A stretch of DNA of 64,000 nt, taken from JACKEQ01 sp041389565. GTDB lineage: Bacteria > Myxococcota_A > UBA796 > GCA-2862545. The stretch's first letter is position 1. Each line of letters starts with the position of its first letter. Shown here one piece after another: positions 1 to 8,993 of the stretch. The notes beneath the pieces were generated by a model. The model searched no databases, was not told where the DNA came from, and worked only from the letters and a program-made list of their open reading frames with translations. The translations under genes were made by a program, and so were the position numbers. Location: contig JAWKRP010000012.1 in assembly GCA_041389565.1 (NCBI GenBank), positions 124,001-188,000 on the forward strand. The letters are read 5' to 3'.

Positions 1-1002
1 ATGCCGCGCTTCGGCGGGCTCCACCCCGACCCCGACTACGACCAGATGTTCGTCGGCGGGTTCGGCGTGGCGGTGGGCGAAGCCCTCGGTCCCAACCAGC
101 TCGCGGTCGGCTTCTCCCCCGCCGCAACCGGGGGAATCGAGCGCGGCGGCAAGCGGATCCGCTCATACTTCGGGGCCGACAGCGCGCCCCTGTTCGCGTG
201 GGTCGGCGATACGGGCGGCATCCACCTCGCGATGGCCACCGGCGGCATCTCGTTCGGAAGCGACCGCCTGCGCGCCGGTCCGTTCGCGTCGATCGGCCTC
301 CTCGGGGCCGGCGCCGGTCTGCGCGCGGTGTTCACGCCGTTCGAGAGCCGGGCCGGCAAGCTCACCGGGTTCGAGGGTCGCCTCACCTGGTTCGCTCCGC
401 ACGCGGGCCACGCATCGCTGTACTACGTCAGCGCGTTCCCCCTCGGGCGCCGCTACGGGCCCGCCAGCGAGCGCTCGATCCGGCCGTCCGCCTGCCACCG
501 GTTCGGGTTCGGGTTCGGCGCGGCCGCGGGGGTCTCCAGCACCGAGCTCGCGTGGGAGTTCGTCGGACGGGATGTCGGCTACCAGGTGAGCGGGTCGCCC
601 GCGATCAGCCTGTCCTGCGACAACGGTGGCAAGGCCAGCGGCTGGCACATCGGCGGCGAGACCGCCCCGTTCTTCTTCTACCGGGTGCCCACGGCCGACG
701 GCGGGGCCGACCGGCGCCTGCACCAGATGGGCACGATGACCGTCGGGCTGTACGCAGGCGGGAACAAGCTCCGGGTCAGTCCCATCGCGACGGCCGGGAT
801 CTGGTACCTCGGGGGCGGGCTGCGGGCGATCGTCACCCCGGTGGTCACCGCCGGGGGTGTGCACCACGGCATCGAGCTCCGCGGCGTCGCGCTGTTCCCG
901 TCCTCACCCGCGGCCCAGGGCATGCTCCTCTACCATGTGTGGTTCGACCCACGCGCCGGGCGCGACAAGCCGCAACCGGAGACTGGAGAAGACGACTCGT
1001 GA
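1..1002 (+). CDS. Hypothetical Gly-rich protein, possibly 5'-truncated
   Basis: Open from the first base of the window (ATG at 1) for 333 codons, so the true start may lie upstream. The protein alternates Gly/Ala-rich stretches with aromatic residues and has a slightly charged tail ending in GEDDS. No signal peptide is visible at this start and no known domain was recognised; the alternating pattern would suit a beta-rich or outer-membrane protein, but that is a guess. Its stop overlaps the next gene by 4 nt (GTGA), so it is translationally coupled to the tricorn-type protease and is probably in the same operon. Confidence 0.6.
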   Translation: MPRFGGLHPDPDYDQMFVGGFGVAVGEALGPNQLAVGFSPAATGGIERGGKRIRSYFGADSAPLFAWVGDTGGIHLAMATGGISFGSDRLRAGPFASIGLLGAGAGLRAVFTPFESRAGKLTGFEGRLTWFAPHAGHASLYYVSAFPLGRRYGPASERSIRPSACHRFGFGFGAAAGVSSTELAWEFVGRDVGYQVSGSPAISLSCDNGGKASGWHIGGETAPFFFYRVPTADGGADRRLHQMGTMTVGLYAGGNKLRVSPIATAGIWYLGGGLRAIVTPVVTAGGVHHGIELRGVALFPSSPAAQGMLLYHVWFDPRAGRDKPQPETGEDDS

Positions 1003-4000
1003 TCCGCCCCCTCATCACGCACCCCGCCGTTCGGGGGGAGCGGATTGTGTTCGTGAGCGAAGACGACCTCTGGTCGGTCGACCTCGATGGCGGGCTCGCC
1101 CGTCGGCTCACGAGCGGCACCTCGCGCATGCGCACCCCGCGGATCTCCCGTGATGGCCGGCAGATCGCGGTCTCCGCCGCCGAAGAGGGCGCACGCGAGG
1201 TGTACGTGCTCGACGCCGACGGAGGGCCGCTCACCCGCCGCACGTGGGTCGGCGCGAACCTCTCCGTCGTCGGGTACGACCCCGCTGGCGCCATCGTGTT
1301 CGGGTCGTCCCACGAGCAGCCGTTCAGCAAGCACGAGGTGCTGTACAGCCTCGACCCCGGCCGCGGGAGCCCCGTGCCGCTCGGGCTCGGTCCCGCAGTC
1401 GCGCTCGACTGGGCCGCCGACGGGCGCCGCGTGCTGTGCCGGCACTCGGTCGACCTCGCACACTGGCAGCGCTACCGCGGCGGCCGCATGGGCCAGCTCT
1501 GGATCGAGCAGCCCGACGGCACGTTCGTGCGCCTCGTCCACGACGGCAACGTCGCGAGCCCCCTGTGGGTCGGCGACCGCCTGTTCTTCCTGTCCGACCG
1601 CAGCGGGCACGGGAACCTCGTCAGCTGCCTGCCCGACGGCACGGATCTCCAGAAGCACTCGAAGCACAAGGGCTTCCCCGCGAGGCTCGCGACCCACGAC
1701 GGCGCGAGCATCGTGTACGTCGTCGCCGGCGACCTGTGGAGGTTCGACGTCGCGTCCGGCAAGGCGCGGATGCTGAAGGTCCAGACCCGCAGCCAGCGCA
1801 CGCGCACCCAGGTCCGGTACCCGTCCGCGAAGTCCCACCTGCAGGCGTACGCCCTGCACCCCCAGGGGCACTCGTTCGCGGTGGTGAGCCGCGGAAAGCC
1901 CTTCGTGGGCGGGCACTGGGAGGGTCCGCTGCTCCAGCGGGGCACGCAGGAGGGCGTGCATCACCGCCTCGCCACCTTCCTGGCCGATGGCGAGCGCATG
2001 GTGTGGGCCTCGGACGACGGGGGCGAAGACCACCTCGCCGTGCACGACCTCGTGTCGGGGGCCACCCACCCCATCGACGCCGACCTCGGGCGCGTCCGCG
2101 CCATCGCCGAGGGCCCGGGCGACGTGGTGGCGGTCACGAACCACCGGTCCGAGCTGTTCGTGGTCGCCGTGAAGGCCGGCGAGGTCACGCTCGTCGAGAA
2201 GAACGCGAACGGTCCGATCACCGGCCCCACCTGGTCGGCCGATGGCCGCTGGCTCGCCTGGGCCTCCGGCCTCGAGGGCTTCGGGCGGTCGCGCATCCGG
2301 CTGGCGCACGTCCACGGCGTGCAGGTGCAATCCGTCACCGACGTGACCGACGGGCGGTTCCGCGACCACGCGCCCGACTTCGACCCGCTCGGTCGGTTCC
2401 TGTACTTCGTGTCCGACCGCGAGCTCGACCCCATCGACGACGGCGTGCGCTTCCAGTACGGCTTCCCGCGCGGCTCGCGTCCGTACCTCGTCACGCTGTC
2501 CGCCGACACGCCGAACCCGTTCCGCCAGACGCCGCGCGACCTCGGGAAACCCAAGCCCATCAAGGCTCCCGAGCAGCTCGAGGTCGATCTCGACGGCCTG
2601 CAGCACCGGATCGTGCGCTTCCCCATCAGCGACGGCCGCTACCGGCAGATCGTCGGGCTCCCGTCGGGGCGCGTGCTCGTCTCGCGGGTTCCGCTCGTGT
2701 CCGCCACGCGGCGGAGCTGGAACAGCGGGGGTCCGCCCGACGCCGACGGCTCGCTCCTGTTGTGGGACTTCGCGACGTACGAGCTGTCCACGGTCCACAC
2801 GCGCATCACGGGCTTCACGGTCGATCATCCCCGCAAGACCTGCATGATCCGCGCGGGCAACGACCTGCGCGTGTTCCCCGCCGACCCCGACAAGAGCACG
2901 CGCACCGAGCTCAAGACCGCCGAGCCGCGCAGCACCACGCGGAAAGAGCGGTGGATCGACCTCTCCCGCGCCCGTCTCGCCATCTCCCCGCCCGCGGAGT
3001 GGGCACAGATGCTCGACGAGTCCTGGCGGCTCATGCGCGACCACTTCTGGGACCCAGGCATGTCCGGGGTCGACTGGGCGGCGGTGCGCGCGCGCTACCG
3101 GGAGCTCGTGCCGCGGGTCTCCGTGCGCAGCGAGCTGTCCGACCTCATCTGGTGCATGGTCGGGGAGCTCGGCACCAGCCACGCGTACGAGATGGGCGGC
3201 GACTACCGCGGCTCCACCGTGCGGACGATCGGCAGGCTCGGCGCCGAGGTCGCGTGGGACGGCCAAGCGTGGGCGGTCACCGCGCTCCACCCCGGCGACC
3301 TCGGGCATCCCTCGCGCAGCGCTCCGCTCCTCGCGCCCGGCGTGCGCGCGTCCGTCGGCACGCGCATCCATGCGGTCAACGGCCTCCCCGTCCGCGAAGA
3401 CCCGCCGCTCGGCGCGCTCCTCGTCGGTCACGCCAACCGGCCCGTCGTGCTCGAGCTCTCCGAGGCCGACGGTCCCCACCGCCACGTCGAGGTCGTCCCT
3501 CTCAACGACGACAGCACGGCTCGCTACCGCACGTGGGTCGCCGCCAACCGGGCCCGCGTGCACGAAGCCACCGGCGGGCGGGCCGGCTACGTGCACGTCC
3601 CCGACATGGGGCCCGCGGGCTTCGCGGAGTTCTACCGCGACTTCCTGTCGGAGTCCGACCACGACGCCCTCGTCGTCGACGTGCGCTGGAACCGCGGGGG
3701 CCACGTGAGCCAGCTCCTGCTCGGCCAGCTCATGCAGCGGCGGCTCGCGTACTCGCGGTCGCGGCACTTCAAGGTCTACAGCTACCCGGCCCACGCCGTG
3801 CTCGGGCCGATGATCGCGCTCACCAACGAGATGGCCGGGTCCGACGGCGACATCTTCTCGCACCACTGGAAGGGCCTCGGGCTCGGGCCGCTCGTCGGCA
3901 CGCGCACCTGGGGCGGCGTGGTCGGCATCAGCCCGCGAAACCGCCTCGTCGACGGCACCATCGTGACCCAGCCCGAGTTCGCCAACTGGATGGACGGAGG

Positions 4001-4226
4001 CGTCGGGTTCGGGGTCGAGAACCACGGTGTCGATCCCGACGTGGTGGTCGAGATCACGCCGAACGACCACCTGGCCGGCCGCGACCCCCAGCTCGACCGC
4101 GCCCTCGAGCTGCTCCTCGAGCGCATTGCCGCGGAAGACCCGAAGCCCCCGGACCTCGGCCCCGCGCCCACGACGACTCACGTGCCGTCCCGGCGGGCCC
4201 TCCGGACTCCGCGGAAGAAGCGGTGA
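999..4226 (+). CDS. Tricorn-type protease (peptidase S41 family)
   Basis: A 1075-aa protein, the usual length for tricorn proteases, which degrade oligopeptides in the cytoplasm. The N-terminal ~650 residues form WD/TolB-like beta-propeller repeats (for example SEDDLWSVDLDGG near the start and repeated SDR and SxDGRxxA turns). The C-terminal part holds a PDZ-like segment and an S41 serine protease core. Candidate catalytic residues are His728 in LGTSHAY and Ser948 followed by Asp in AGSDGD, as in tricorn. The GTG at 999 is chosen because it overlaps the previous stop (GTGA) and gives a protein beginning exactly at the first propeller strand. The stop overlaps the next GTG in the same way. No signal peptide is seen, which fits a cytoplasmic location. 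Confidence 0.93.
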   Translation: MIRPLITHPAVRGERIVFVSEDDLWSVDLDGGLARRLTSGTSRMRTPRISRDGRQIAVSAAEEGAREVYVLDADGGPLTRRTWVGANLSVVGYDPAGAIVFGSSHEQPFSKHEVLYSLDPGRGSPVPLGLGPAVALDWAADGRRVLCRHSVDLAHWQRYRGGRMGQLWIEQPDGTFVRLVHDGNVASPLWVGDRLFFLSDRSGHGNLVSCLPDGTDLQKHSKHKGFPARLATHDGASIVYVVAGDLWRFDVASGKARMLKVQTRSQRTRTQVRYPSAKSHLQAYALHPQGHSFAVVSRGKPFVGGHWEGPLLQRGTQEGVHHRLATFLADGERMVWASDDGGEDHLAVHDLVSGATHPIDADLGRVRAIAEGPGDVVAVTNHRSELFVVAVKAGEVTLVEKNANGPITGPTWSADGRWLAWASGLEGFGRSRIRLAHVHGVQVQSVTDVTDGRFRDHAPDFDPLGRFLYFVSDRELDPIDDGVRFQYGFPRGSRPYLVTLSADTPNPFRQTPRDLGKPKPIKAPEQLEVDLDGLQHRIVRFPISDGRYRQIVGLPSGRVLVSRVPLVSATRRSWNSGGPPDADGSLLLWDFATYELSTVHTRITGFTVDHPRKTCMIRAGNDLRVFPADPDKSTRTELKTAEPRSTTRKERWIDLSRARLAISPPAEWAQMLDESWRLMRDHFWDPGMSGVDWAAVRARYRELVPRVSVRSELSDLIWCMVGELGTSHAYEMGGDYRGSTVRTIGRLGAEVAWDGQAWAVTALHPGDLGHPSRSAPLLAPGVRASVGTRIHAVNGLPVREDPPLGALLVGHANRPVVLELSEADGPHRHVEVVPLNDDSTARYRTWVAANRARVHEATGGRAGYVHVPDMGPAGFAEFYRDFLSESDHDALVVDVRWNRGGHVSQLLLGQLMQRRLAYSRSRHFKVYSYPAHAVLGPMIALTNEMAGSDGDIFSHHWKGLGLGPLVGTRTWGGVVGISPRNRLVDGTIVTQPEFANWMDGGVGFGVENHGVDPDVVVEITPNDHLAGRDPQLDRALELLLERIAAEDPKPPDLGPAPTTTHVPSRRALRTPRKKR

Positions 4227-4864
4227 CGCGCGAGCCCGGCCCCCACGCCGTGCAGTCCCTCCCGCCACCCGACGTCCTCGAGCACCGCGCCCGGGTGCTG
4301 GCGGTGCTCGACGCGCTGCTGTGTCCCGACTGGGAGTACCGGTACTACAGCTTCAACGCGCGCTGGGCGCCGTCGCAGTGGATGGCGTCCATGCGCGACG
4401 GCTCCGGCAGCCACTGGTTCCTGGTGGGGATCGACGGGGTGGGGCTGGGTCTCACGGGCCTCGCGCTCCACACGCCGGCGTTCCGGATGGACCACCCGCG
4501 CCCCGGCATCGTCGACCGCATCCCTCAGGCCCTGCACGCCCACTTCCTGGAAGAGCCGGCGTTCGACATGAAGAACACGACCTTCACCGGCTGGTGGCTG
4601 GACGCCGAGCCCGGCTGGCATGCCGGTACCTGCGGGCTGGAAGACGGCGCAGACGACCTGCTGTCCGCACTCCTCGGGGGTCCCGACGCCTACCACGCGT
4701 TCGCCGAGGAGTACTACGAGCGCACCGTCGATCCAACCGTCGTGGCCGAGCTGTTCGCGGGCGGTCCCGTCCTGCGGAGCACGGCGGAGGCGCTGAACCC
4801 GGACCTCGACTGGGAAGCGTTCGTCGAGGAGGCCCCCGACATGGGCGTGGAGACACGCGAGTAG
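4223..4864 (+). CDS. Hypothetical protein coupled to tricorn protease
   Basis: 213 aa. The GTG start at 4223 overlaps the tricorn stop as GTGA, so it is probably the third gene of this operon. The protein is acidic and rich in Trp, Tyr and Phe (WEYRYYSFNARW near residue 38; a GWWLDAEPGW segment near residue 130), with no signal peptide or membrane segment. The aromatic, acidic composition resembles small soluble proteins of the SMI1/immunity-like type, but no motif is firm enough to assign a family. The coding region is certain from coupling and codon use; the function is unknown. Confidence 0.7.
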   Translation: MTREPGPHAVQSLPPPDVLEHRARVLAVLDALLCPDWEYRYYSFNARWAPSQWMASMRDGSGSHWFLVGIDGVGLGLTGLALHTPAFRMDHPRPGIVDRIPQALHAHFLEEPAFDMKNTTFTGWWLDAEPGWHAGTCGLEDGADDLLSALLGGPDAYHAFAEEYYERTVDPTVVAELFAGGPVLRSTAEALNPDLDWEAFVEEAPDMGVETRE

Positions 4865-4868
4865 GCAC

Positions 4869-5675
4869 TCACTCCTGAAACAGAGTGTCACCCTCGGTTT
4901 CAGTGACGTAGGTACGAATGGTGTCTACCAGGTGAGCCCTCTGTGCCGTGTGCGTCGTGTCGATGACCTCGTCGGCCCAGTGCTGGAGTGTTCCCAACGC
5001 TTCACTCCTCTGCTCCGGACTGCCGCCGGCGACGACGTACGCGACCAGCGACCCGGCGACCTCTGGACTTGCCTCCATCACATCCCGGTACATCGAGAAC
5101 CTACCCGCCACAGCCTTCAGATCCGACGTGAGCTTCACGCGTTGTGGAGCAATCGGCTCCATCAACAACACACGAGCGTTCCCGGGAACCCAGTGCGATA
5201 TCTCCTCCAGAGCGGCTGACCGCGGGTCTCTCCACCCACCCATGTCCGTGGTGGGACAGAACCCCCGCTTCACCAATCGGTCGACACCGACGGTCTTGAA
5301 GAACGCCCACCCGAAGGCTGCGCGTCGCTGTGCACGCGAAGCACCCGGCTCCACTGCTGGTGTCGCAGGATTGAGCAGTGCTTCGACCCACTTGACCGGG
5401 TCCTTCACACCAGACGGCACAGGGAGCGGTTGGGTGAGGAATGTATAGGGGCCGAACGAAGAAGGAAGCTCTGGACCGACGAGACTGCCGAGCAGCTGCT
5501 GCAGCCGTTCGAGGAAGCGATCGGCACCCGGGTGTCCGAGACAGTGGCCACTCGGCAGGCGGTGGACGCGAGCCACGCGATGCCCACCATCATGTCGAAC
5601 CAGAGCTCCGAGCGGGAACTGCCGACCAGAGAACGGATCGAGTTGTACCTGGATGAGTTGATAGGTGGCAGTCAT
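4869..5675 (-). CDS. DUF3037-like protein paired with a HipA-type kinase
   Basis: 268 aa. The ATG at 5675 overlaps the stop of the kinase fragment (ATGA), which fixes the start and shows coupling. The N-terminus (MTATYQLIQVQLDPFSGRQF) resembles the opening of DUF3037 proteins, which are commonly encoded next to HipA-like kinases; this match is by pattern and neighbour, not by search. The rest is a mixed alpha/beta protein with no recognisable catalytic motif. It converges on the hypothetical gene ending at 4864 with a 4-nt gap. Its upstream partner is broken, so this may be an orphan half of a two-gene unit. Confidence 0.5.
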   Translation of the reverse strand: MTATYQLIQVQLDPFSGRQFPLGALVRHDGGHRVARVHRLPSGHCLGHPGADRFLERLQQLLGSLVGPELPSSFGPYTFLTQPLPVPSGVKDPVKWVEALLNPATPAVEPGASRAQRRAAFGWAFFKTVGVDRLVKRGFCPTTDMGGWRDPRSAALEEISHWVPGNARVLLMEPIAPQRVKLTSDLKAVAGRFSMYRDVMEASPEVAGSLVAYVVAGGSPEQRSEALGTLQHWADEVIDTTHTAQRAHLVDTIRTYVTETEGDTLFQE

Positions 5676-6123
5676 CCCCTCTCTCCTAGCAGGTCCAAGT
5701 AGGCCTCGGTGATGGCGGGAGCGTTCTCGCACCGAACGCGAAGCCCCCGCGTCACTGTCTCCGCCTCCCGCTCGAAATCATAGCGGCATGCCTGGCGAAT
5801 GACGTGCTCGAGGATCGAGTTCGAGAGGTGGCGTAGGGTCTGGGCAGTGCTCCTCGCGTGAACAGCGAGGTCCCGAACGGGCAGTCCGCGCGCATGGCGT
5901 GAGACGTCTGGAGGCCGACACTGCGAGGCCCGCTCCTCCAGGACCGCCGCTGACAGGGCAAAATCGATCGCCCACAGGTTCACCCCCACTCCGGTGTCTG
6001 CCGCCTGGACAATGATATTCCCCTCGTGGCGGTCCGAGTTCATCAGCAGTGCGTCCAACGCCAACATGGCGCCCACCTCGGCTGGATTCGCAATCCGGTC
6101 GGCGAGATCGGCTGTCCAGTGCG
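5672..6123 (-). pseudogene. HipA-like kinase, C-terminal fragment
   Basis: The C-terminal ~150 residues of a HipA/PI3-4-kinase-like protein. The segment LDALLMNSDRHEGNIIV matches the catalytic N-x-D-x-H-x-x-N loop and is followed by an IDFALS motif in the position of the metal-binding Asp. The N-terminal half (ATP-binding lobe) is missing: upstream of about 6123 the DNA is an IS21 transposase fragment in another frame. The gene was probably cut by that insertion and is now non-functional, although the downstream partner keeps its ATGA overlap. Confidence 0.6.
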
Positions 6124-6387
6124 ATGCCACGCCTCGATGGAGGAGATCTCCTGAGTCGGTCGCGCTCCTTCACCCTCACCCCGAACAGCCGCTTTCAGCG
6201 TCTCGAGCGCCGGAAGCTCCGTCTCTGGACCTTCCAGGAGGCCCGCTGCGGCGAGCTTCTGGCGGAAGTGGCGTTCGGTGTTGGGGCTCATCTTGAGGAG
6301 GCGTGCGACTTCGCGCACACGTGTCCCCTTCCGGTGCAGACGCACCAGTTCCTGCAGTCTCTGCATGTCCTTGATTCCCTGGTTCAC
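6121..6387 (-). pseudogene. IS21-family IstA transposase, N-terminal fragment
   Basis: About 88 N-terminal residues from a GTG start at 6387. They contain the helix-turn-helix LVRLHRKGTRVREVARLLKM followed by SPNTERHFRQKLAAAGLLEG and a SSIEAWH motif, typical of IstA proteins in GC-rich bacteria. The integrase (DDE) core and the partner ATPase IstB are absent. The reading frame breaks into the HipA-like fragment near 6123. The 24-25 bp repeat array just upstream (6427-6566) fits the multiple transposase-binding repeats found near IS21 ends. Confidence 0.65.
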
Positions 6388-6426
6388 CCGGCCTCCGCGG
6401 TTCGTTCACGACGGAGGGGGTAGCGA

Positions 6427-6566
6427 TGATCAGTTTGCCCGAGCCAGCCAGGATCACCTTGGCCGAGCTGACCGCGGTCAGCTTGCCCGAGCTGGAGATG
6501 GATCACCTTGCCCGAGCTGGGCTCGGATCACCTTGCCCGGGCTGACGAGGATCAGGTAGCCCGGGC
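6427..6566. repeat. 24-25 bp imperfect tandem repeats, about six units
   Basis: Six consecutive units share the pattern GGATCACCTTGCCCGAGCTG plus 3-5 variable bases. They start near 6427, 6451, 6476, 6500, 6525 and 6549, and the two outer units are the most diverged. The array lies directly upstream of the istA fragment on its coding strand. IS21-family ends are known to carry several internal repeats, so these are probably transposase-binding sites of the element's end. The array stops where IS66 coding sequence begins (about 6567). Confidence 0.7.
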
Positions 6567-7097
6567 TACGACACCCAGCCCGTGCTCGCCAAGGAGGGAC
6601 GTACGTTCATCCAGGCGATCTTCGCAGAGGATGCGGCGGCGAAGCAGCAGGGGTTGAAGGGCGAGGCACTCGGACAATGGCGCAAGGAGCGCATCGCCCC
6701 GCTGTACGAGGAGTTCGCGCGCTGGCGCGACGCGGTCCTGCCGACGCTGCTCCCCGACGAGCCCCTGGCGGGGGTGCTGCGGTACTACACCACCCACTGG
6801 ATCGCCCTGACGCGCTGGGTGGGTGACCCGAAGCTCCCTCCCGACAACTCTGCGTCGGAGCGTGTGTTCTAGCGTCTGGCGAAGCTGCGCCAGGCCTGCC
6901 TGTTCGCGGGGAGCACCGAGGGTGCTCACACCATGGCCGTGTTGATGGGCCTCTCGGCGACCTGCCGGAACCTGCAGGTCGACCCCCAGGCGTACTTCAC
7001 GTGGGCGCTGGAGCGTCGGGGAACGCACGCGTCGGTCTTCGGGCTCGAGGCGCATCAGCTCACGCCAGCGGCGTACAAGGCGACACTGCACCCGTAG
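6567..7097 (+). pseudogene. IS66-family TnpC transposase, C-terminal fragment (copy A)
   Basis: Reads in one frame from about 6567 to the natural stop at 7095-7097, with one internal TAG at 6870-6872 just after the motif DNSASERVF, where intact IS66 transposases continue into the next helix. Past the TAG the frame resumes as RLAKLRQACLFAGSTEG, the conserved C-terminal block. The N-terminal half, with the zinc finger and most of the DDE core, is missing. The same TAG occurs in copy B at about 9190, so the two copies derive from one already broken ancestor. Confidence 0.8.
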
Positions 7098-7159
7098 CCC
7101 GCGGTGTCATGCCGCCTATCGGACGGTCGCGCACGCGTCTTCCGGCCGTCGCTGATCGA

Positions 7160-7486
7160 TCACGCAGCGAGGTCGCGCATGCCGCGGCGATCGAGGCGGT
7201 GCTCGAAGCGCAGGGTCACGCCATTCGGCAGCACCGCCTCGACTCGCCCCTTCGCGACCGGATCCGGCTCGGGCTCGAGGGGTTGCTGGAGCACGACAGG
7301 CACGAAGCGAGACGGCTCACGCGGCCCTTCCGTGTCCCGCTCCGACCGGGTCCGCCAACGCCACCACGACAGCGTGTGGCGATTCACGCCGCGCGCTGCC
7401 GCGTACTCCCGCAGCGACATCCCGCTGCGCTCCTGCTCGCGCAGGAGCCGCTCCCACTCGTGCCGAGATCGACGTTCCGCTGCCAC
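7160..7486 (-). CDS. IS66-family accessory protein TnpA-like (copy A)
   Basis: About 108 aa from a GTG at 7486. The opening HEWERLLREQERSGMSLREY leads into a helix-turn-helix and the WWRWR motif typical of IS66 TnpA (Orf1). It ends with FVPVVL and a VLPNGVTLRFE segment, as TnpA proteins do. It lies tail-to-tail with the tnpC fragment, whereas an intact IS66 carries all its genes on one strand, so the locus is rearranged or comes from two IS66 copies. TnpA is needed for IS66 transposition but is useless here without intact TnpB and TnpC. Confidence 0.7.
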   Translation of the reverse strand: MAAERRSRHEWERLLREQERSGMSLREYAAARGVNRHTLSWWRWRTRSERDTEGPREPSRFVPVVLQQPLEPEPDPVAKGRVEAVLPNGVTLRFEHRLDRRGMRDLAA

Positions 7487-7550
7487 GCTGCACCTCCAGA
7501 AGTGCAGCGATCGTGCGGCATGGCCGCACATCGGCTCCAGACGGGGCGGG

Positions 7551-7781
7551 CCGTCCGGTTACGGCTCCACTGCGTCGTACCCGCGAAGGAGCGACGTCAT
7601 CGTCACCGAGGTCTCGGAGCCCCGCCACGACGGTGTTGCGGCTCAGGCCCGTCGCTCGCGCGACCGTCGACACGCCACCGTACCCGAGGGCGCGCGCTTC
7701 AGCGCCTGCCCAGAGGCGTCGGCTTCGCTCATCGAGCCGGGGCGACAACACCTCGAACTTCTCGCGTATGATGGCCTCCAT
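7551..7781 (-). pseudogene. ISAzo13-family transposase, N-terminal fragment (copy A)
   Basis: From ATG 7781 the first ~75 residues (IREKFEVLSPRLDERSRRLW, then ALGYGGVSTVARATGLSRNT) match the N-terminal helix-turn-helix region of ISAzo13 transposases. Homology stops near 7551, where the frame continues into unrelated sequence towards the IS66 tnpA-like gene. The catalytic domain is absent. Copy B is at 9873-10088. Confidence 0.65.
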
Positions 7782-7837
7782 GGCCCTGTCTCGCTACATA
7801 CATCTTGATCACACGCTGGCCGGAAGGGGCAAGGCGA

Positions 7838-8195
7838 TAGATGTCAAGAGTAGATCAAGTAATTTCGGTCCAATTCCCAAGCTCCGGGGCCACGACGAGT
7901 ACTACGGAAGACCCGGGAATGGTCGCCAACTGCGAGCACTCCGGTACATCGTGACTCGACGGTGGAAGCAGGCTCTTGAACGCCGTTCCCAGCGAGGTCT
8001 GAGCTGGCGCCGGTTCGCCGCGATCCTGCGGAGGCACCCGCTTCCGAAGCCGCGTCTCCGTCGCCGAGGCAGAACTCAGCTGAGGCTGGCGAATGTCTGA
8101 TTCGAGGAGCCGGATGCGGGAAATCCGCACGTCCGGATCTGTGGGGGGCCAGGACCGCGAGGTCCTGGTCTACCCGACCCTCGAAAAGTCCACCA
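7838..8195 (-). pseudogene. Degenerate remnant of a secreted-type protein (copy A)
   Basis: Immediately downstream of the metalloprotease stop on the same strand. Two overlapping frames each make partial sense: one contains PAPAQTSLGTAFKSLLPPSS and GSSVVLVV, and the other ends WELDRNYLIYS. Copy B (10145-10502) has the same blocks with different indels. A reading that switches frame gives a plausible C-terminus of a second exported protein. Family unknown; it is either decayed or disrupted by sequence errors. Confidence 0.35.
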
Positions 8196-8861
8196 TCAGT
8201 TGCTGCATGCACTCTCATTGTCTAGACGATACAGCCCTTGAGAGAACACAGTTGCCTCGGGATTCATTTGAAACGCAGTTCCCACCACCGAAGCACCCAT
8301 CCTGTACACACCGGGAAGAAGTGTGACCGTCTGACCAGCTTGGCTACCTGCCAACTTTTGGGTCGGGGACGGGAACTTCAATACACCTGCCCAATCTGGT
8401 CTCAGCTTGAAGATCGTCGAGGGTGAATCGATATTCACATTCGTCTTGGTGATGTCTTTGATCTTGTACACGTCACCAGGCGTACAGGTCTGATCGCCGC
8501 CGACGTTCTCCGCGTGGTCCACACAATACAGTGAGAATCGAACGGTGTAGTCGTCCTGCGACCCACCGACGATCGGGCCTGCGCTGAGATACACGTGCCC
8601 ATACCGATTGTATGCGGTCATCTTGACATTCACACACGCGTTCGTGATCCCATCCATTTGATGGTCGTACCACACCCAAGGACGGTCGCTAGGGTCTGGT
8701 GGGAAGTCGTCGGCAACAGAGTATTCTCGAATGTCACCAATCGACATGGTGGCCCAGCGTGCCCCGCCTTGATGACGCCATCGACTTCCCAGGCGATCAC
8801 CCAGATGTGGGCGGAATTCACCGCCGTGGTAGATGTTGTCTGCATCGAAAGGATCGAAGTT
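8196..8861 (-). pseudogene. Metalloprotease gene, 3' fragment (copy A)
   Basis: 219 in-frame codons, including the stop at 8196-8198, read from the target-site duplication at 8853-8861. The protein begins NFDPFDADNIYHGG and ends NESACSN, with no internal frameshift. It is the missing C-terminal part of the metalloprotease whose 5' part is at 12845-13654. Joining the two at one copy of the 9-bp duplication restores a single frame of about 488 codons. The ISKra4-type end begins at 8862. The role of this C-terminal part is unknown; it is rich in Tyr, Asp and Val and probably beta-stranded. Confidence 0.75.
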
Positions 8862-8993
8862 GGGTGCGGATCCTTTCCTGTGACCTGATGGTGGAGCTTC
8901 GAACAGGATCGATGGCGTGAGATTCGGAGCGCAGACGGACCCCGAGGGGTACCTAGCAGTCGCCAAACTCGCTAGCCCCGGAGCCCGCCTGCC

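Larger units (their letters stand above)
6795..8861. repeat. Direct repeat, copy A (~2.07 kb)
   Basis: Near-identical to 9118-11166 in the same orientation. Each copy holds, in order, an IS66 tnpC tail with the same internal TAG, an IS66 tnpA-like gene, an ISAzo13 N-terminal fragment, a degenerate secreted-protein remnant and the 3' part of the metalloprotease gene. The copies differ chiefly by one- to several-base insertions and deletions rather than substitutions. Confidence 0.85.

Noticed and set aside
198..998. Extension of the tricorn ORF upstream of 999 in the same frame
   Set aside because: The translation 198-998 is Arg/Pro-rich shadow of the gene at 1-1002; the propeller domain begins exactly after the GTG at 999.
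930..4268. Long minus-strand ORF of 1112 codons opposite the tricorn gene
   Set aside because: Antisense shadow caused by high GC codon bias; no domains, composition Val/Gly/Arg/His-rich.
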